Positions 1 to 6,587 of a DNA stretch of 26,808 nt are shown piece after piece. Position 1 is the stretch's first letter. Every line of letters starts with the position of its first letter. This stretch comes from a virus, in IMG/VR virus record IMGVR_UViG_3300020183_000390, positions 1-26,808 of that record; one strand, written 5' to 3'. The notes beneath the pieces were generated by a model. That model did not search any database. It saw nothing but the letters and a program-made list of their open reading frames with translations, and was not told the origin of the DNA. A program made the translations under genes and the position numbers.

Positions 1-1895
1 GCCGGTTCAGATTTCTTAATGTTGAGCCAGGGAGTTGGTTTAGAAAAATCAACACGATGGTGAAAAATCCAACCGCCAAGTTCAGACTTCATCCTAATCG
101 CAAGATCCTTGATCTCGTGGTCGGTTACATCCGACCACTTCTTGTCAAAGAACTTGTTGTTCTCAGGTACATCCTCTTGAACTTGATTATATAACGATGC
201 CCAGTGTCGCGACCAGAAGCCTTTGTAGGTATGGATTTTCCTTTCAAGATCGTACCATGAATAGTGGTAGACTCCAGGAAGTTGTTCTGCGACCTGATTA
301 AGCCAATTCTCGTATGCATCAAGCGCTTGTTTATTTCCGTTCATTGCCGCCCGTCGAGCAGCATCGACTTCGTTGGTGTAGAACGAAACGCATGGTACAT
401 TTTCCAGCGAATCCTTGTAGATATAGTCATCTCCATCGGAGCCGACAGAATACATCGTACCTTCTTCGTCAAATCTGCGATGAGACTTCGGTAGACCATG
501 AGTAATATTAGGGTTGTTCCGACTTAGACGCCATTTCCAAGGATTGACGTCGACACGAACCTTTTCTGGTCCACCCCAGTATTCAATTACAGGCAGCGCG
601 ATGAGATCGACACCTTTTGGAAACTTCTTGGCCAGATCGACGACCTTTGCGTAATCGTCCTCGTGTACGATCTCGTCGATATCGACCTGCCAACAAAAGT
701 CACTTGTACAACGGGCACGAGCCTCGGCCTTTTGTTGTCCGTTATACAACGCAAATCGTTTATCATTCCAATCTCTGACTACTTGAAAAGGTTTAACTCG
801 CGGATCTAATTTTTGAATCTCAAGAAGACGTTCCCACGTACCGTCGGTTGAACCACCATCGACAATAACCACCTCGTCGCAGAAACCCAAGAGAGACTTG
901 ATCGATTGCTCCCATGGATAATTTTGTTCGATACAGTTTCTCGTCTGCGTGTAACCGCTAATAGTAGGTTTATAGTTCATCATAGTTCTAATACTATTCC
1001 AAAATAAGCCCGGCGCTGCGTAAAGATATTCTTCAATCGTCTCGAGATTATCGGTCGCAAACCACTCTTCGTCTTTATGTTGAACGTTATCGTTCAACTG
1101 TAGCTGGCAACCGAGAAGTTTAGCTTCGATAACCATGCGAGGACACGTATCTTTACCTTTTGGAAGGTAAACGAATCCTTCCGAGGATGCTAAGCGAGCT
1201 AATGTTTGTTCGTAAGGTAGGTTCCACAAAACGTCGATGATTTTATTGTTCGCTTCGCACCATCGTTTCGCATCATCGAAACCCTTAACCCACGATTCCG
1301 AACCCAAAACGACCCATAAACCATTGCGATCCTTTGTAACGCCCTTTCTGAGAGCCTTAATAGCGCCTAAAGTATTCTTTGAAAATACGCTGGATAAAAC
1401 AACGTTGGTTTTTTCTGATAAAAATGGAAACAACCTGAGATACCATTCCTTTTGGGTCTCGGACATCCACCACAAAGAATTAGCTCCGTGGAAAAAGGCA
1501 GAAATTAATTTCCCATTAACTTGATCATGACAATCGCAAGGCGTTCCTGTCGTAGCGTGGTGTTTTTCTGGGGATCTAAATCTGCAATATTTGTAATCGT
1601 ATTCTAAAATAGAATATTGCAAATTGGCAACGATACTAGGAATAAGTTGGGGATTTAAGGCTGCAAAATTTCCAAAAATCCAGTATTTTCCAACGCCTTG
1701 TTGCAATAGTTCCATCGTAACTTGTTGGGATTTTATCTTTTCGATCTTGAGAGGACACTCGGATATCAGAGCTTCGGAAGTTAATTCAGCACCACCAGTA
1801 TAGTCATCTACGAATAAATCAGCAACAAAAACTATCTGAGTATCAGCTGATAATTTCTTTCCAAATATTTCTTCTTTGAGATTAAATGTGTTCAT
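1..1895 (-). CDS. Two-domain glycosyltransferase (GT4-like + GT2), partial
   Basis: An uninterrupted reading frame runs from ATG at 1895-1893 to the left edge, about 631 codons, with no stop reached, so the C-terminus lies outside the window. The N-terminal part (about residues 1-270) resembles the C-terminal half of a GT-B enzyme: a beta-alpha unit around FVYLPKGKDTCPRMVIEA with the acidic residue usual in GT4 enzymes. The second part (about 300-500) is a GT2/GT-A domain: VVIVDGGSTDGTWE at about 337-352 is the nucleotide-sugar binding loop, and QVDIDE at about 403-408 carries the metal-binding DxD-type motif. Such enzymes move sugars from nucleotide-sugar donors; in phages they can decorate virions, DNA or host surface glycans, and the substrate here cannot be read. 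No clear Shine-Dalgarno precedes the ATG. The gene is divergent from the 1987 gene. The family call is firm, the role is inferred. Confidence 0.85.
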   Translation of the reverse strand, partial: MNTFNLKEEIFGKKLSADTQIVFVADLFVDDYTGGAELTSEALISECPLKIEKIKSQQVTMELLQQGVGKYWIFGNFAALNPQLIPSIVANLQYSILEYDYKYCRFRSPEKHHATTGTPCDCHDQVNGKLISAFFHGANSLWWMSETQKEWYLRLFPFLSEKTNVVLSSVFSKNTLGAIKALRKGVTKDRNGLWVVLGSESWVKGFDDAKRWCEANNKIIDVLWNLPYEQTLARLASSEGFVYLPKGKDTCPRMVIEAKLLGCQLQLNDNVQHKDEEWFATDNLETIEEYLYAAPGLFWNSIRTMMNYKPTISGYTQTRNCIEQNYPWEQSIKSLLGFCDEVVIVDGGSTDGTWERLLEIQKLDPRVKPFQVVRDWNDKRFALYNGQQKAEARARCTSDFCWQVDIDEIVHEDDYAKVVDLAKKFPKGVDLIALPVIEYWGGPEKVRVDVNPWKWRLSRNNPNITHGLPKSHRRFDEEGTMYSVGSDGDDYIYKDSLENVPCVSFYTNEVDAARRAAMNGNKQALDAYENWLNQVAEQLPGVYHYSWYDLERKIHTYKGFWSRHWASLYNQVQEDVPENNKFFDKKWSDVTDHEIKDLAIRMKSELGGWIFHHRVDFSKPTPWLNIKKSEP

Positions 1896-1902
1896 ATTTA
1901 TA
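1895..1902 (-). promoter_or_regulatory. T4-late-type octamer TATAAATA overlapping the glycosyltransferase start
   Basis: On the minus strand TATAAATA runs directly into the start codon (TATAAATATG). It matches the T4 late promoter consensus exactly. A T4-type late promoter placed here would start transcription inside the reading frame, so either a downstream start is used or the match is fortuitous in AT-rich DNA. Confidence 0.3.
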
Positions 1903-1909
1903 AAATTTT

Positions 1910-1946
1910 ATCTAGATCTAATTTGTAAATTTTTTTAAATCTAGAT
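1910..1946. repeat. Pair of ATCTAGAT palindromes in the divergent intergenic region
   Basis: The self-complementary 8-mer ATCTAGAT occurs at 1910-1917 and 1939-1946, 29 bases apart, in the 91-base gap between the divergent genes starting at 1895 (minus) and 1987 (plus). The second copy lies in a 12-base perfect palindrome (1937-1948). The spacing is close to three helical turns, so it could be a paired operator. The two copies could also pair with each other as a hairpin. Nothing else was recognised in this gap. Confidence 0.35.
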
Positions 1947-1986
1947 TTTTATTTCTTAAGAAGAGAAATACTTATAGAATAATACA

Positions 1987-2523
1987 ATGAACAAAAAAAA
2001 TAATCGTCAACAATCTTTTCCGCCAGCGATAGATGGCAAGCCGGCCGACGAAAAATCCGTTCGTTTATTACACGATATTCAACAAAAACTAGATGGTAGT
2101 CCTGCCTTAAATGGCGGCTTCGATAGGTTACTTTACAAGATTGATGGCATCGAAAAAAGTCAGATTCAGATTGTTGAAAAGGTTGATAAGATACACGATG
2201 CGATATACCACCCTGATGATGGTTTATTTGCGAGAATAGCTGCGAATAAAGCTTCGCAAGTCGAATCTATAAATAAAGTTGAAAAACAAATAATTGATCT
2301 TGTAGATTGGCGAAGCGAAGCAAAAGTTGCTGACGAAGATTGCGAAAAGGAAACCGATCAACTTCAACTAAAATTACAACAATTAGAAATTTCTATAGCA
2401 AATATTGAGAAATTTCAATCTTTTATTGTATCATCGCTTAAGTGGATAGGCGCCGCGCTCGGCGGTGGTATGCTAACATTTGTGGCGAAAATTTTGTATA
2501 ATTCGATAAGATTATTACCTTGA
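1987..2523 (+). CDS. Coiled-coil protein with C-terminal membrane segment
   Basis: The product has 178 residues and no recognised family. Residues 1-25 are polar. About 45-145 are heptad-like and charged (repeats such as IEKSQIQIVEKVDKI and LQLKLQQLEISI), suggesting a coiled coil. A single hydrophobic helix spans about 147-171 with small-residue packing (GAALGGGML), followed by a short polar tail. A long coiled coil ending in one transmembrane helix resembles XhlA-type holin-associated proteins and some phage inner-membrane proteins, but there is no specific motif. It starts with ATG after AATAATACA with no obvious Shine-Dalgarno. It precedes the chaperonin-like gene by 36 bases on the same strand, so co-transcription is likely. 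A lysis or membrane-anchoring role is only a suggestion. Confidence 0.7.
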   Translation: MNKKNNRQQSFPPAIDGKPADEKSVRLLHDIQQKLDGSPALNGGFDRLLYKIDGIEKSQIQIVEKVDKIHDAIYHPDDGLFARIAANKASQVESINKVEKQIIDLVDWRSEAKVADEDCEKETDQLQLKLQQLEISIANIEKFQSFIVSSLKWIGAALGGGMLTFVAKILYNSIRLLP

Positions 2524-2559
2524 TTTGTACACAGTTTTTGTAGTAATATAGTTTTTAAT

Positions 2560-3717
2560 GTGCCAATTTATGGTCCAGAACACGTATTAAAAAGTTATAT
2601 CAATGTTTGCGATAGTTTTGCGAATTATTCAAAATTATCAACACCTACTCGCACGATGCAAACGATGCATGAGTTGACGTTCGAAGATACTTGCGAATCA
2701 AAAATATATCAACTTTTACTTTCTTATCTTCTAAAAGCAGAAGCAATATCTCCCGGTGGATTCGAGGCTTTCGTTTCCTATATACAAAAAGATATACACG
2801 AATCGAATTATCAAGTCTTTCATAAAGACTCTTTAGATAAACTATTGTCGACTTTTACCGACGAAGACGACGAATTATTATACGAATGTTTCAATATCGT
2901 TGGTTTAACTGGGAAAATTGTATTGTCGCAACATCCGATTAATGGAGATAAAAATCTTATAGAAGTTAATAGAGGCTGTTTATTTCCCGATCTAATGCCG
3001 GCTTTTGAGCTAAAATCGACGAAATTTTTAAATCCAAAAATAATTTGCATTGATGGATTTATTGAAAACGTTTCTGAAATTCACAGAATACTAGAAGATA
3101 CCACGGCTAGTAAAGAAACAATTATTTTATTTTTAAGAGGCTTGGCAGAAGAAGTAACAAGAACGCTAAAGGTAAATTACGAGCGAGGTTCGCTCCAAGT
3201 AATACCAGTAATCGTTAAATACGACTTGTCCGACGTCAATACTTTAGTCGATCTTGCTATAGCTAGCAATAGCGATATCGTGTCTTCGTTAAAAGGAAAT
3301 TTAATTACTAATATTGATATTTCTAAATACGATAGAGTTGATAGCGTCGATATAACTGCGGCCGGCGTACTTGTAGAAAATAATAAAACAACTATTAAGA
3401 TTGATGGTCATATTAAAAAATTGCAAGAAAAACTATTATTGTCTAATAATCAATATGAAAAAGATGCTGTAACCCGTCGCATACAAAATTTAGGTACTAA
3501 TCGAATAACAATTAGACTTATCGACTGTAAATCTAAAAAAGATAGATCTCTCAAAATTGATCGAGCGCTTAGATCTATTAAGTCTTCGATGTCGTATGGT
3601 ATATGCGCATGGAACAATCGTTTATTTCCATACGCGGGAATAAAGGCAGGATATTTCTTTGCGACAAGATTCGAAACTCTTGTAGAAAACTTGGGAGCGA
3701 TGGTTATCGATAATTAG
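2560..3717 (+). CDS. Divergent GroEL-like chaperonin, truncated and probably ATPase-deficient
   Basis: The 385-residue product follows the order of a GroEL subunit from the intermediate domain onward. DDELLYECFNIVGLTGKIVL (104-122) corresponds to the GroEL stretch ending in GKEGVITVE. KIICIDGFIENVSEIHRIL (160-178) corresponds to the ILLVDKKISNIREL strand of the apical domain. AAGVLVENNKTTIKIDG (267-283) corresponds to RVVINKDTTTIIDG. The following long helices and LGTNRITIRL match the KLAGGVAVIKVG region, and IDRALRSIKSSMSYGI (333-348) matches VEDALHATRAAVEEGV. GroEL has about 548 residues. Here the nucleotide-binding GPKGRNV and DGTTTATV motifs are absent, the residue aligned with catalytic Asp398 is Arg335, and the C-terminal equatorial part is cut short. 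GTG at 2560 is taken as the start; no good Shine-Dalgarno is seen. The gene ends convergently with the 3728-4924 gene, 10 bases apart. Family membership is from my own reading of the alignment. Confidence 0.7.
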   Translation: MPIYGPEHVLKSYINVCDSFANYSKLSTPTRTMQTMHELTFEDTCESKIYQLLLSYLLKAEAISPGGFEAFVSYIQKDIHESNYQVFHKDSLDKLLSTFTDEDDELLYECFNIVGLTGKIVLSQHPINGDKNLIEVNRGCLFPDLMPAFELKSTKFLNPKIICIDGFIENVSEIHRILEDTTASKETIILFLRGLAEEVTRTLKVNYERGSLQVIPVIVKYDLSDVNTLVDLAIASNSDIVSSLKGNLITNIDISKYDRVDSVDITAAGVLVENNKTTIKIDGHIKKLQEKLLLSNNQYEKDAVTRRIQNLGTNRITIRLIDCKSKKDRSLKIDRALRSIKSSMSYGICAWNNRLFPYAGIKAGYFFATRFETLVENLGAMVIDN

Positions 3718-3733
3718 ACTTGGCTATCTAATT
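3712..3733. terminator. Symmetrical hairpin between convergent stop codons
   Basis: AATTAGA (3712-3718) and TCTAATT (3727-3733) form a perfect 7-base-pair stem with an 8-base loop. The TAG stops of the converging genes (3715-3717 plus, 3730-3728 minus) both lie in the stem. It is AT-rich and has no U-tract, so it is at best a weak bidirectional terminator. Confidence 0.35.
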
Positions 3734-4924
3734 TACCGCGCCAGCGGAACCTGGAGCATTCGGCTGAAGATTATTTTGCGCGCCGGAAGGTTTCTTTGTT
3801 CGTCCTTTTTTCCTTTTTGCTGCAGCTTCTTCGGCTTTTTTATCAACTAATTGTTGAATTTTTGTTTTTACTTCTTCTTGATTAATTGCTAAGCCATCGA
3901 CGAACCCGTCTAATTGACCTTTAGTAACTTTCGCTCGATTATAAGCAAAATCTTTTAGAACATTAATCGCTATGTCGGAGTTGGGATTTTTAATTCCGTC
4001 ATCCCACCCCATGATTTTACTTAAAAATCTTGTCACAGTTTCTTCTTCCGAAATACCAGCGTCTTTTGCAGCAGCCTGCACGGCAATTATTTGGGCTTTT
4101 TGTTGTTGAGGCGTTAATTCACCTTGTATACTAGCTTTTTTACTCTGGTCTACATCGCCCGTTTGTGATGCTTTTGCAGCATCAACGCCAGTTTTACTAG
4201 CTTGAGGTCCCGCTGCGACAGCTTCTTTTAAACTATTTAAAGTTGATAACGTTAGGTCCATTAAACCTGTATAAAATTGCTCGATCTCTGCCTCGTCAGT
4301 AATTCCAGCTAATGAACCTTTAGTTACGAAAGCTTTTTTAAAAGAAGCTGTTATAATTTGTTTTGCCTTTAAATATTCGGCCTTCTTGGTTTGATCTTCC
4401 AGCCCATCGACATTCAACAATTGATTGATCGTTTGTTCTTCAATTTTATCATCTTGTGTTTCTTCTACCTTAATGTTGTTTTTTACTATCGCTGGCAGCG
4501 CCTTAAATCCTTCTTCTAAAGTAGAAATAAACGCAAGAGTTTTAATCAACGGATTTTCTTTCGGTTTTTTACTACTTATAAGACTTTTAATTTTACCTAA
4601 AAAACCTTTTTCTTCTTCGTCTTCGTCTTCCTTGCTCAAAGCCTCATTGACATCTTCGATATTTTTTCGAATTATTTTTGTCGTTAAAGTCTTTTTAGCG
4701 GCATCGACGTTTTTAGCTTTATCAGAATTTATAATATCTTCAAATTTTCTAAGTTTTTTTACAATTTCGCTAATTTCTTCAACGTTAAGTTCTAAAGCTT
4801 CTATCAACAAAGAAGTTTTTATATATTCGTTATTCGAAATGAAAGTGTTTTCTGCAATTCTTAATTTTGATTTAAGTTTTTGCAATTTTTTGTGTTGATA
4901 ATTGTCCTTTAGAGTTTGAGACAT
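3728..4924 (-). CDS. Charged, helix-rich protein of unknown function
   Basis: This 398-residue product is not recognised. It is rich in Lys, Glu, Ala and Gln. It contains an acidic run (SKEDEDEEEKG, about 99-109) followed by a basic amphipathic stretch, a low-complexity Ala/Gln/Ser middle part (about 240-280), a helical region that may be globular (about 285-370), and a basic, proline-rich tail (AAAKRKKGRTKKPSG, then QPNAPGSAG). There is no signal peptide or membrane helix. The start ATG at 4924 follows TTAGGTTTAT, a weak Shine-Dalgarno. It lies opposite in direction to its neighbours, converging with the chaperonin-like gene and diverging from the late-promoter cluster. An internal virion or scaffold-like role would fit its composition, but nothing in the sequence proves it. 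Confidence 0.75.
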   Translation of the reverse strand: MSQTLKDNYQHKKLQKLKSKLRIAENTFISNNEYIKTSLLIEALELNVEEISEIVKKLRKFEDIINSDKAKNVDAAKKTLTTKIIRKNIEDVNEALSKEDEDEEEKGFLGKIKSLISSKKPKENPLIKTLAFISTLEEGFKALPAIVKNNIKVEETQDDKIEEQTINQLLNVDGLEDQTKKAEYLKAKQIITASFKKAFVTKGSLAGITDEAEIEQFYTGLMDLTLSTLNSLKEAVAAGPQASKTGVDAAKASQTGDVDQSKKASIQGELTPQQQKAQIIAVQAAAKDAGISEEETVTRFLSKIMGWDDGIKNPNSDIAINVLKDFAYNRAKVTKGQLDGFVDGLAINQEEVKTKIQQLVDKKAEEAAAKRKKGRTKKPSGAQNNLQPNAPGSAGAVN

Positions 4925-4951
4925 ATAAACCTAACTTTTGTTTACCGGTGG

Positions 4952-4960
4952 CTATAAATA
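4952..4960 (+). promoter_or_regulatory. T4-late-type promoter CTATAAATA
   Basis: The exact T4 late consensus TATAAATA (4953-4960) lies 27 bases upstream of the ATG at 4988, in the 63-base gap between divergent genes and oriented toward the 4988-6549 cluster. In T4 this octamer is the only promoter element recognised by the gp55-containing polymerase. The location and spacing make it a good candidate for driving the ClpP cluster late in infection. Confidence 0.55.
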
Positions 4961-4987
4961 TTGTATTGTGTCGATAGTGGTGTAAAA

Positions 4988-5254
4988 ATGAATCAAGTCG
5001 ACAAAATTTCAAAAGAAGCCTTCACTCTACTTCAATACGCAAAAGATACAGCTATTGCGAATTTGACAACAGCTAATGGTCAAAATAAACTAGAACCGCA
5101 ACTTGATGGTGCTCAACTATTAGCCGTGATCAATCTGCTGAATCTATCGTTGTCTCAAGGTTTTCAAAAAGGACTACCTTCATTTCAAAAGGTTGTAGTC
5201 AATCAATTGAATGCTCCTCAAGCTGCGACGAAGATTGAAACAAAAAAGAAGTGA
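4988..5254 (+). CDS. Small protein of unknown function, first gene of the ClpP cluster
   Basis: The product has 88 residues and is mostly alpha-helical by composition, with hydrophobic heptads around LLQYAKDTAIANL and LLAVINLLNLSLSQGF and a basic end (KIETKKK). No family is recognised. The ATG at 4988 is preferred over the in-frame TTG at 4961, because TTG would begin immediately at the promoter octamer and add no plausible domain. The upstream GTGGTG is only a weak ribosome site. The stop is one base from the next ATG, so the two genes are probably translationally coupled. Confidence 0.7.
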   Translation: MNQVDKISKEAFTLLQYAKDTAIANLTTANGQNKLEPQLDGAQLLAVINLLNLSLSQGFQKGLPSFQKVVVNQLNAPQAATKIETKKK

Positions 5255-5255
5255 T

Positions 5256-5720
5256 ATGTTTGGGCAAAAGCACCTGATTAAATGTCGATGCGTTCTTCCT
5301 CAATATAAAACCTTGAAAGAACCACCTGCACATAAATTTGTTGTTTTTTCTATCATCAAAGACGATGGTGATGTCGTCGTAAAATATTCGCAATGCAATA
5401 ATTGCGGAATAGTTCATAGAGTCACCAACATATGCACGTCGGAAATAATGGCGGGCAAAGATCACATGAATTCTATTATAAAATTAGATGATATAAGAGC
5501 TTCTCTTGCACCAACATTTGTTAATGTACTTGAGGCTAATTCTGCTGATTTACCAACTTGGGAAGCTATTCAGTTTATTGTAGAAAATAAAAGATGGGGA
5601 GACTTTACCATATTAAATTCTGAAATTGAAGGCGAAGAAGTTTATGGAAAGTATATTAGGGTTTTAGGAGAAACATTGTGCAAAATCGAATCTTTTACTA
5701 GGACATCAGGTATTATATGA
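5256..5720 (+). CDS. Cys4 zinc-ribbon-like protein of unknown function
   Basis: The product has 154 residues. Four cysteines form two pairs: C10-x-C12 (KCRC) and C47-xx-C50 (QCNNC), followed by GIVHRV. This arrangement suggests a small zinc ribbon in the first third. The block between the pairs (PPAHKFVVFSIIKDDGDVV) looks like beta strands, and the remaining 90 residues form an uncharacterised helical/beta region. I recognise this as a type seen in marine phage genomes but know of no assigned function. The ATG at 5256 is used because the longer reading from 5211 overlaps the previous gene with a low-quality basic leader. The last bases overlap the next start (ATGA type). Its place before ClpP suggests a linked role, possibly as an adaptor, which is speculation. 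Confidence 0.75.
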   Translation: MFGQKHLIKCRCVLPQYKTLKEPPAHKFVVFSIIKDDGDVVVKYSQCNNCGIVHRVTNICTSEIMAGKDHMNSIIKLDDIRASLAPTFVNVLEANSADLPTWEAIQFIVENKRWGDFTILNSEIEGEEVYGKYIRVLGETLCKIESFTRTSGII

Positions 5721-5953
5721 CTGAACTCTATGGTAAATCCGATGGTGATAAACTAGCGGAAGAAAATCTATTAGCTAGAAAAATAGTAAAAGAAATATCT
5801 GATTTCGGTATATCGGAAAGACAAAGATGCCTGATCATATATTATCTTAGTCTAGAATTAGAAGACATAGAGAAAGCACAAGTTATTTCATCGTTTTTAA
5901 AAGAGTGCATTCCGGATTTAACTATTGTTGGCATGTACGATGGAGGCAAGTGA
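5717..5953 (+). CDS. Small helical protein upstream of clpP
   Basis: The product has 78 residues and is unrecognised. It contains an amphipathic helical core with ISERQRCLIIYYLSLELEDIE (about 32-52), where the long aliphatic/aromatic stretch looks like a buried helix rather than a membrane span. It is locked between its neighbours: its ATG overlaps the previous stop (ATGA at 5717-5720), and its TGA overlaps the ClpP ATG by one base. Its last codons contain the GGAGG Shine-Dalgarno for clpP (5942-5946), so its translation probably sets ClpP expression. Confidence 0.7.
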   Translation: MTELYGKSDGDKLAEENLLARKIVKEISDFGISERQRCLIIYYLSLELEDIEKAQVISSFLKECIPDLTIVGMYDGGK

Positions 5954-6549
5954 TGGGAAGAATAATTAATCAAAATTCTAAAAGTAAATCGAACGGTATA
6001 GACGACGTATACTACGTAGCAAATTCTTCTGCAATGGATGATAGACTCGTAGTACTTCATGGAGAAGTAAACGAACACTCGATCTCTAATGTAATCGTTC
6101 AGTTACTTCATCTAGCTAATCAAAATCACAAACCCATCCATCTTGTTATTTCAACTTATGGTGGTTCGGTCGATGAAATGTTTTCATTGTATGATACTAT
6201 CAAGTTCCTGCCGTGTCCTGTGCATACCATCGCTCTCGGTAAAGTTATGTCGGCAGGAGTTCTTTTACTAGCTTCTGGTGTCAAAGGCAAAAGGATGATA
6301 GGCAGATCTGCTCGTATCATGATCCACCCAATTTCTGGTGGCGTACTAGGTAACGTGTTCGAGGCGATGAACGAGATGAAAGAATTTGAGAGATTACAAA
6401 GCTTAATGGTGACGGCTTTAACCAATGAAACAAAATTGAAAAAAGAGGACGTCGATAAGTTGATGAAAGCTGGACACGATTTTTTCTTGACCCCAGAACA
6501 AGCAATTGAGATGGGAATTGTTGATAAAATTATTGGCGACAAAAATTAA
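5953..6549 (+). CDS. clpP: ClpP-type serine protease (S14)
   Basis: This 198-residue product is close to the usual ClpP length. It carries the complete catalytic triad: Ser100 in KVMSAGVLLLASG, His125 in RIMIHPISGG, and Asp176 in GHDFFLTPEQA. The substrate-binding glycine strand STYGGSVDEMFSLYDTI (67-83) is also present. ClpP assembles into tetradecameric barrels fed by ClpX or ClpA unfoldases. No Clp ATPase is seen in this window, so a host partner, or use as a prohead or scaffold protease, are the two likely alternatives. The ATG at 5953 has a strong GGAGG at 5942-5946 with six bases of spacing and overlaps the previous stop by one base; the longer reading from 5905 lies inside the previous gene and is rejected. 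It probably belongs to the transcript from the late-type promoter at 4952. Confidence 0.93.
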   Translation: MGRIINQNSKSKSNGIDDVYYVANSSAMDDRLVVLHGEVNEHSISNVIVQLLHLANQNHKPIHLVISTYGGSVDEMFSLYDTIKFLPCPVHTIALGKVMSAGVLLLASGVKGKRMIGRSARIMIHPISGGVLGNVFEAMNEMKEFERLQSLMVTALTNETKLKKEDVDKLMKAGHDFFLTPEQAIEMGIVDKIIGDKN

Positions 6550-6587
6550 ATTGCAAATTGTACGCAGGATGATGTACTCATTAGTGG

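Noticed and set aside
264-1524. Plus-strand open frames at 264-494, 314-505 and 1237-1524
   Set aside because: They lie antisense to the continuous minus-strand glycosyltransferase frame, which has clear motifs; their translations show no domain.
4425-4898. 157-codon plus-strand frame, hydrophobic and Ser-rich
   Set aside because: It is antisense to the Lys/Glu-rich 3728-4924 gene, and its hydrophobic content is the expected by-product of complementing Lys/Glu codons.
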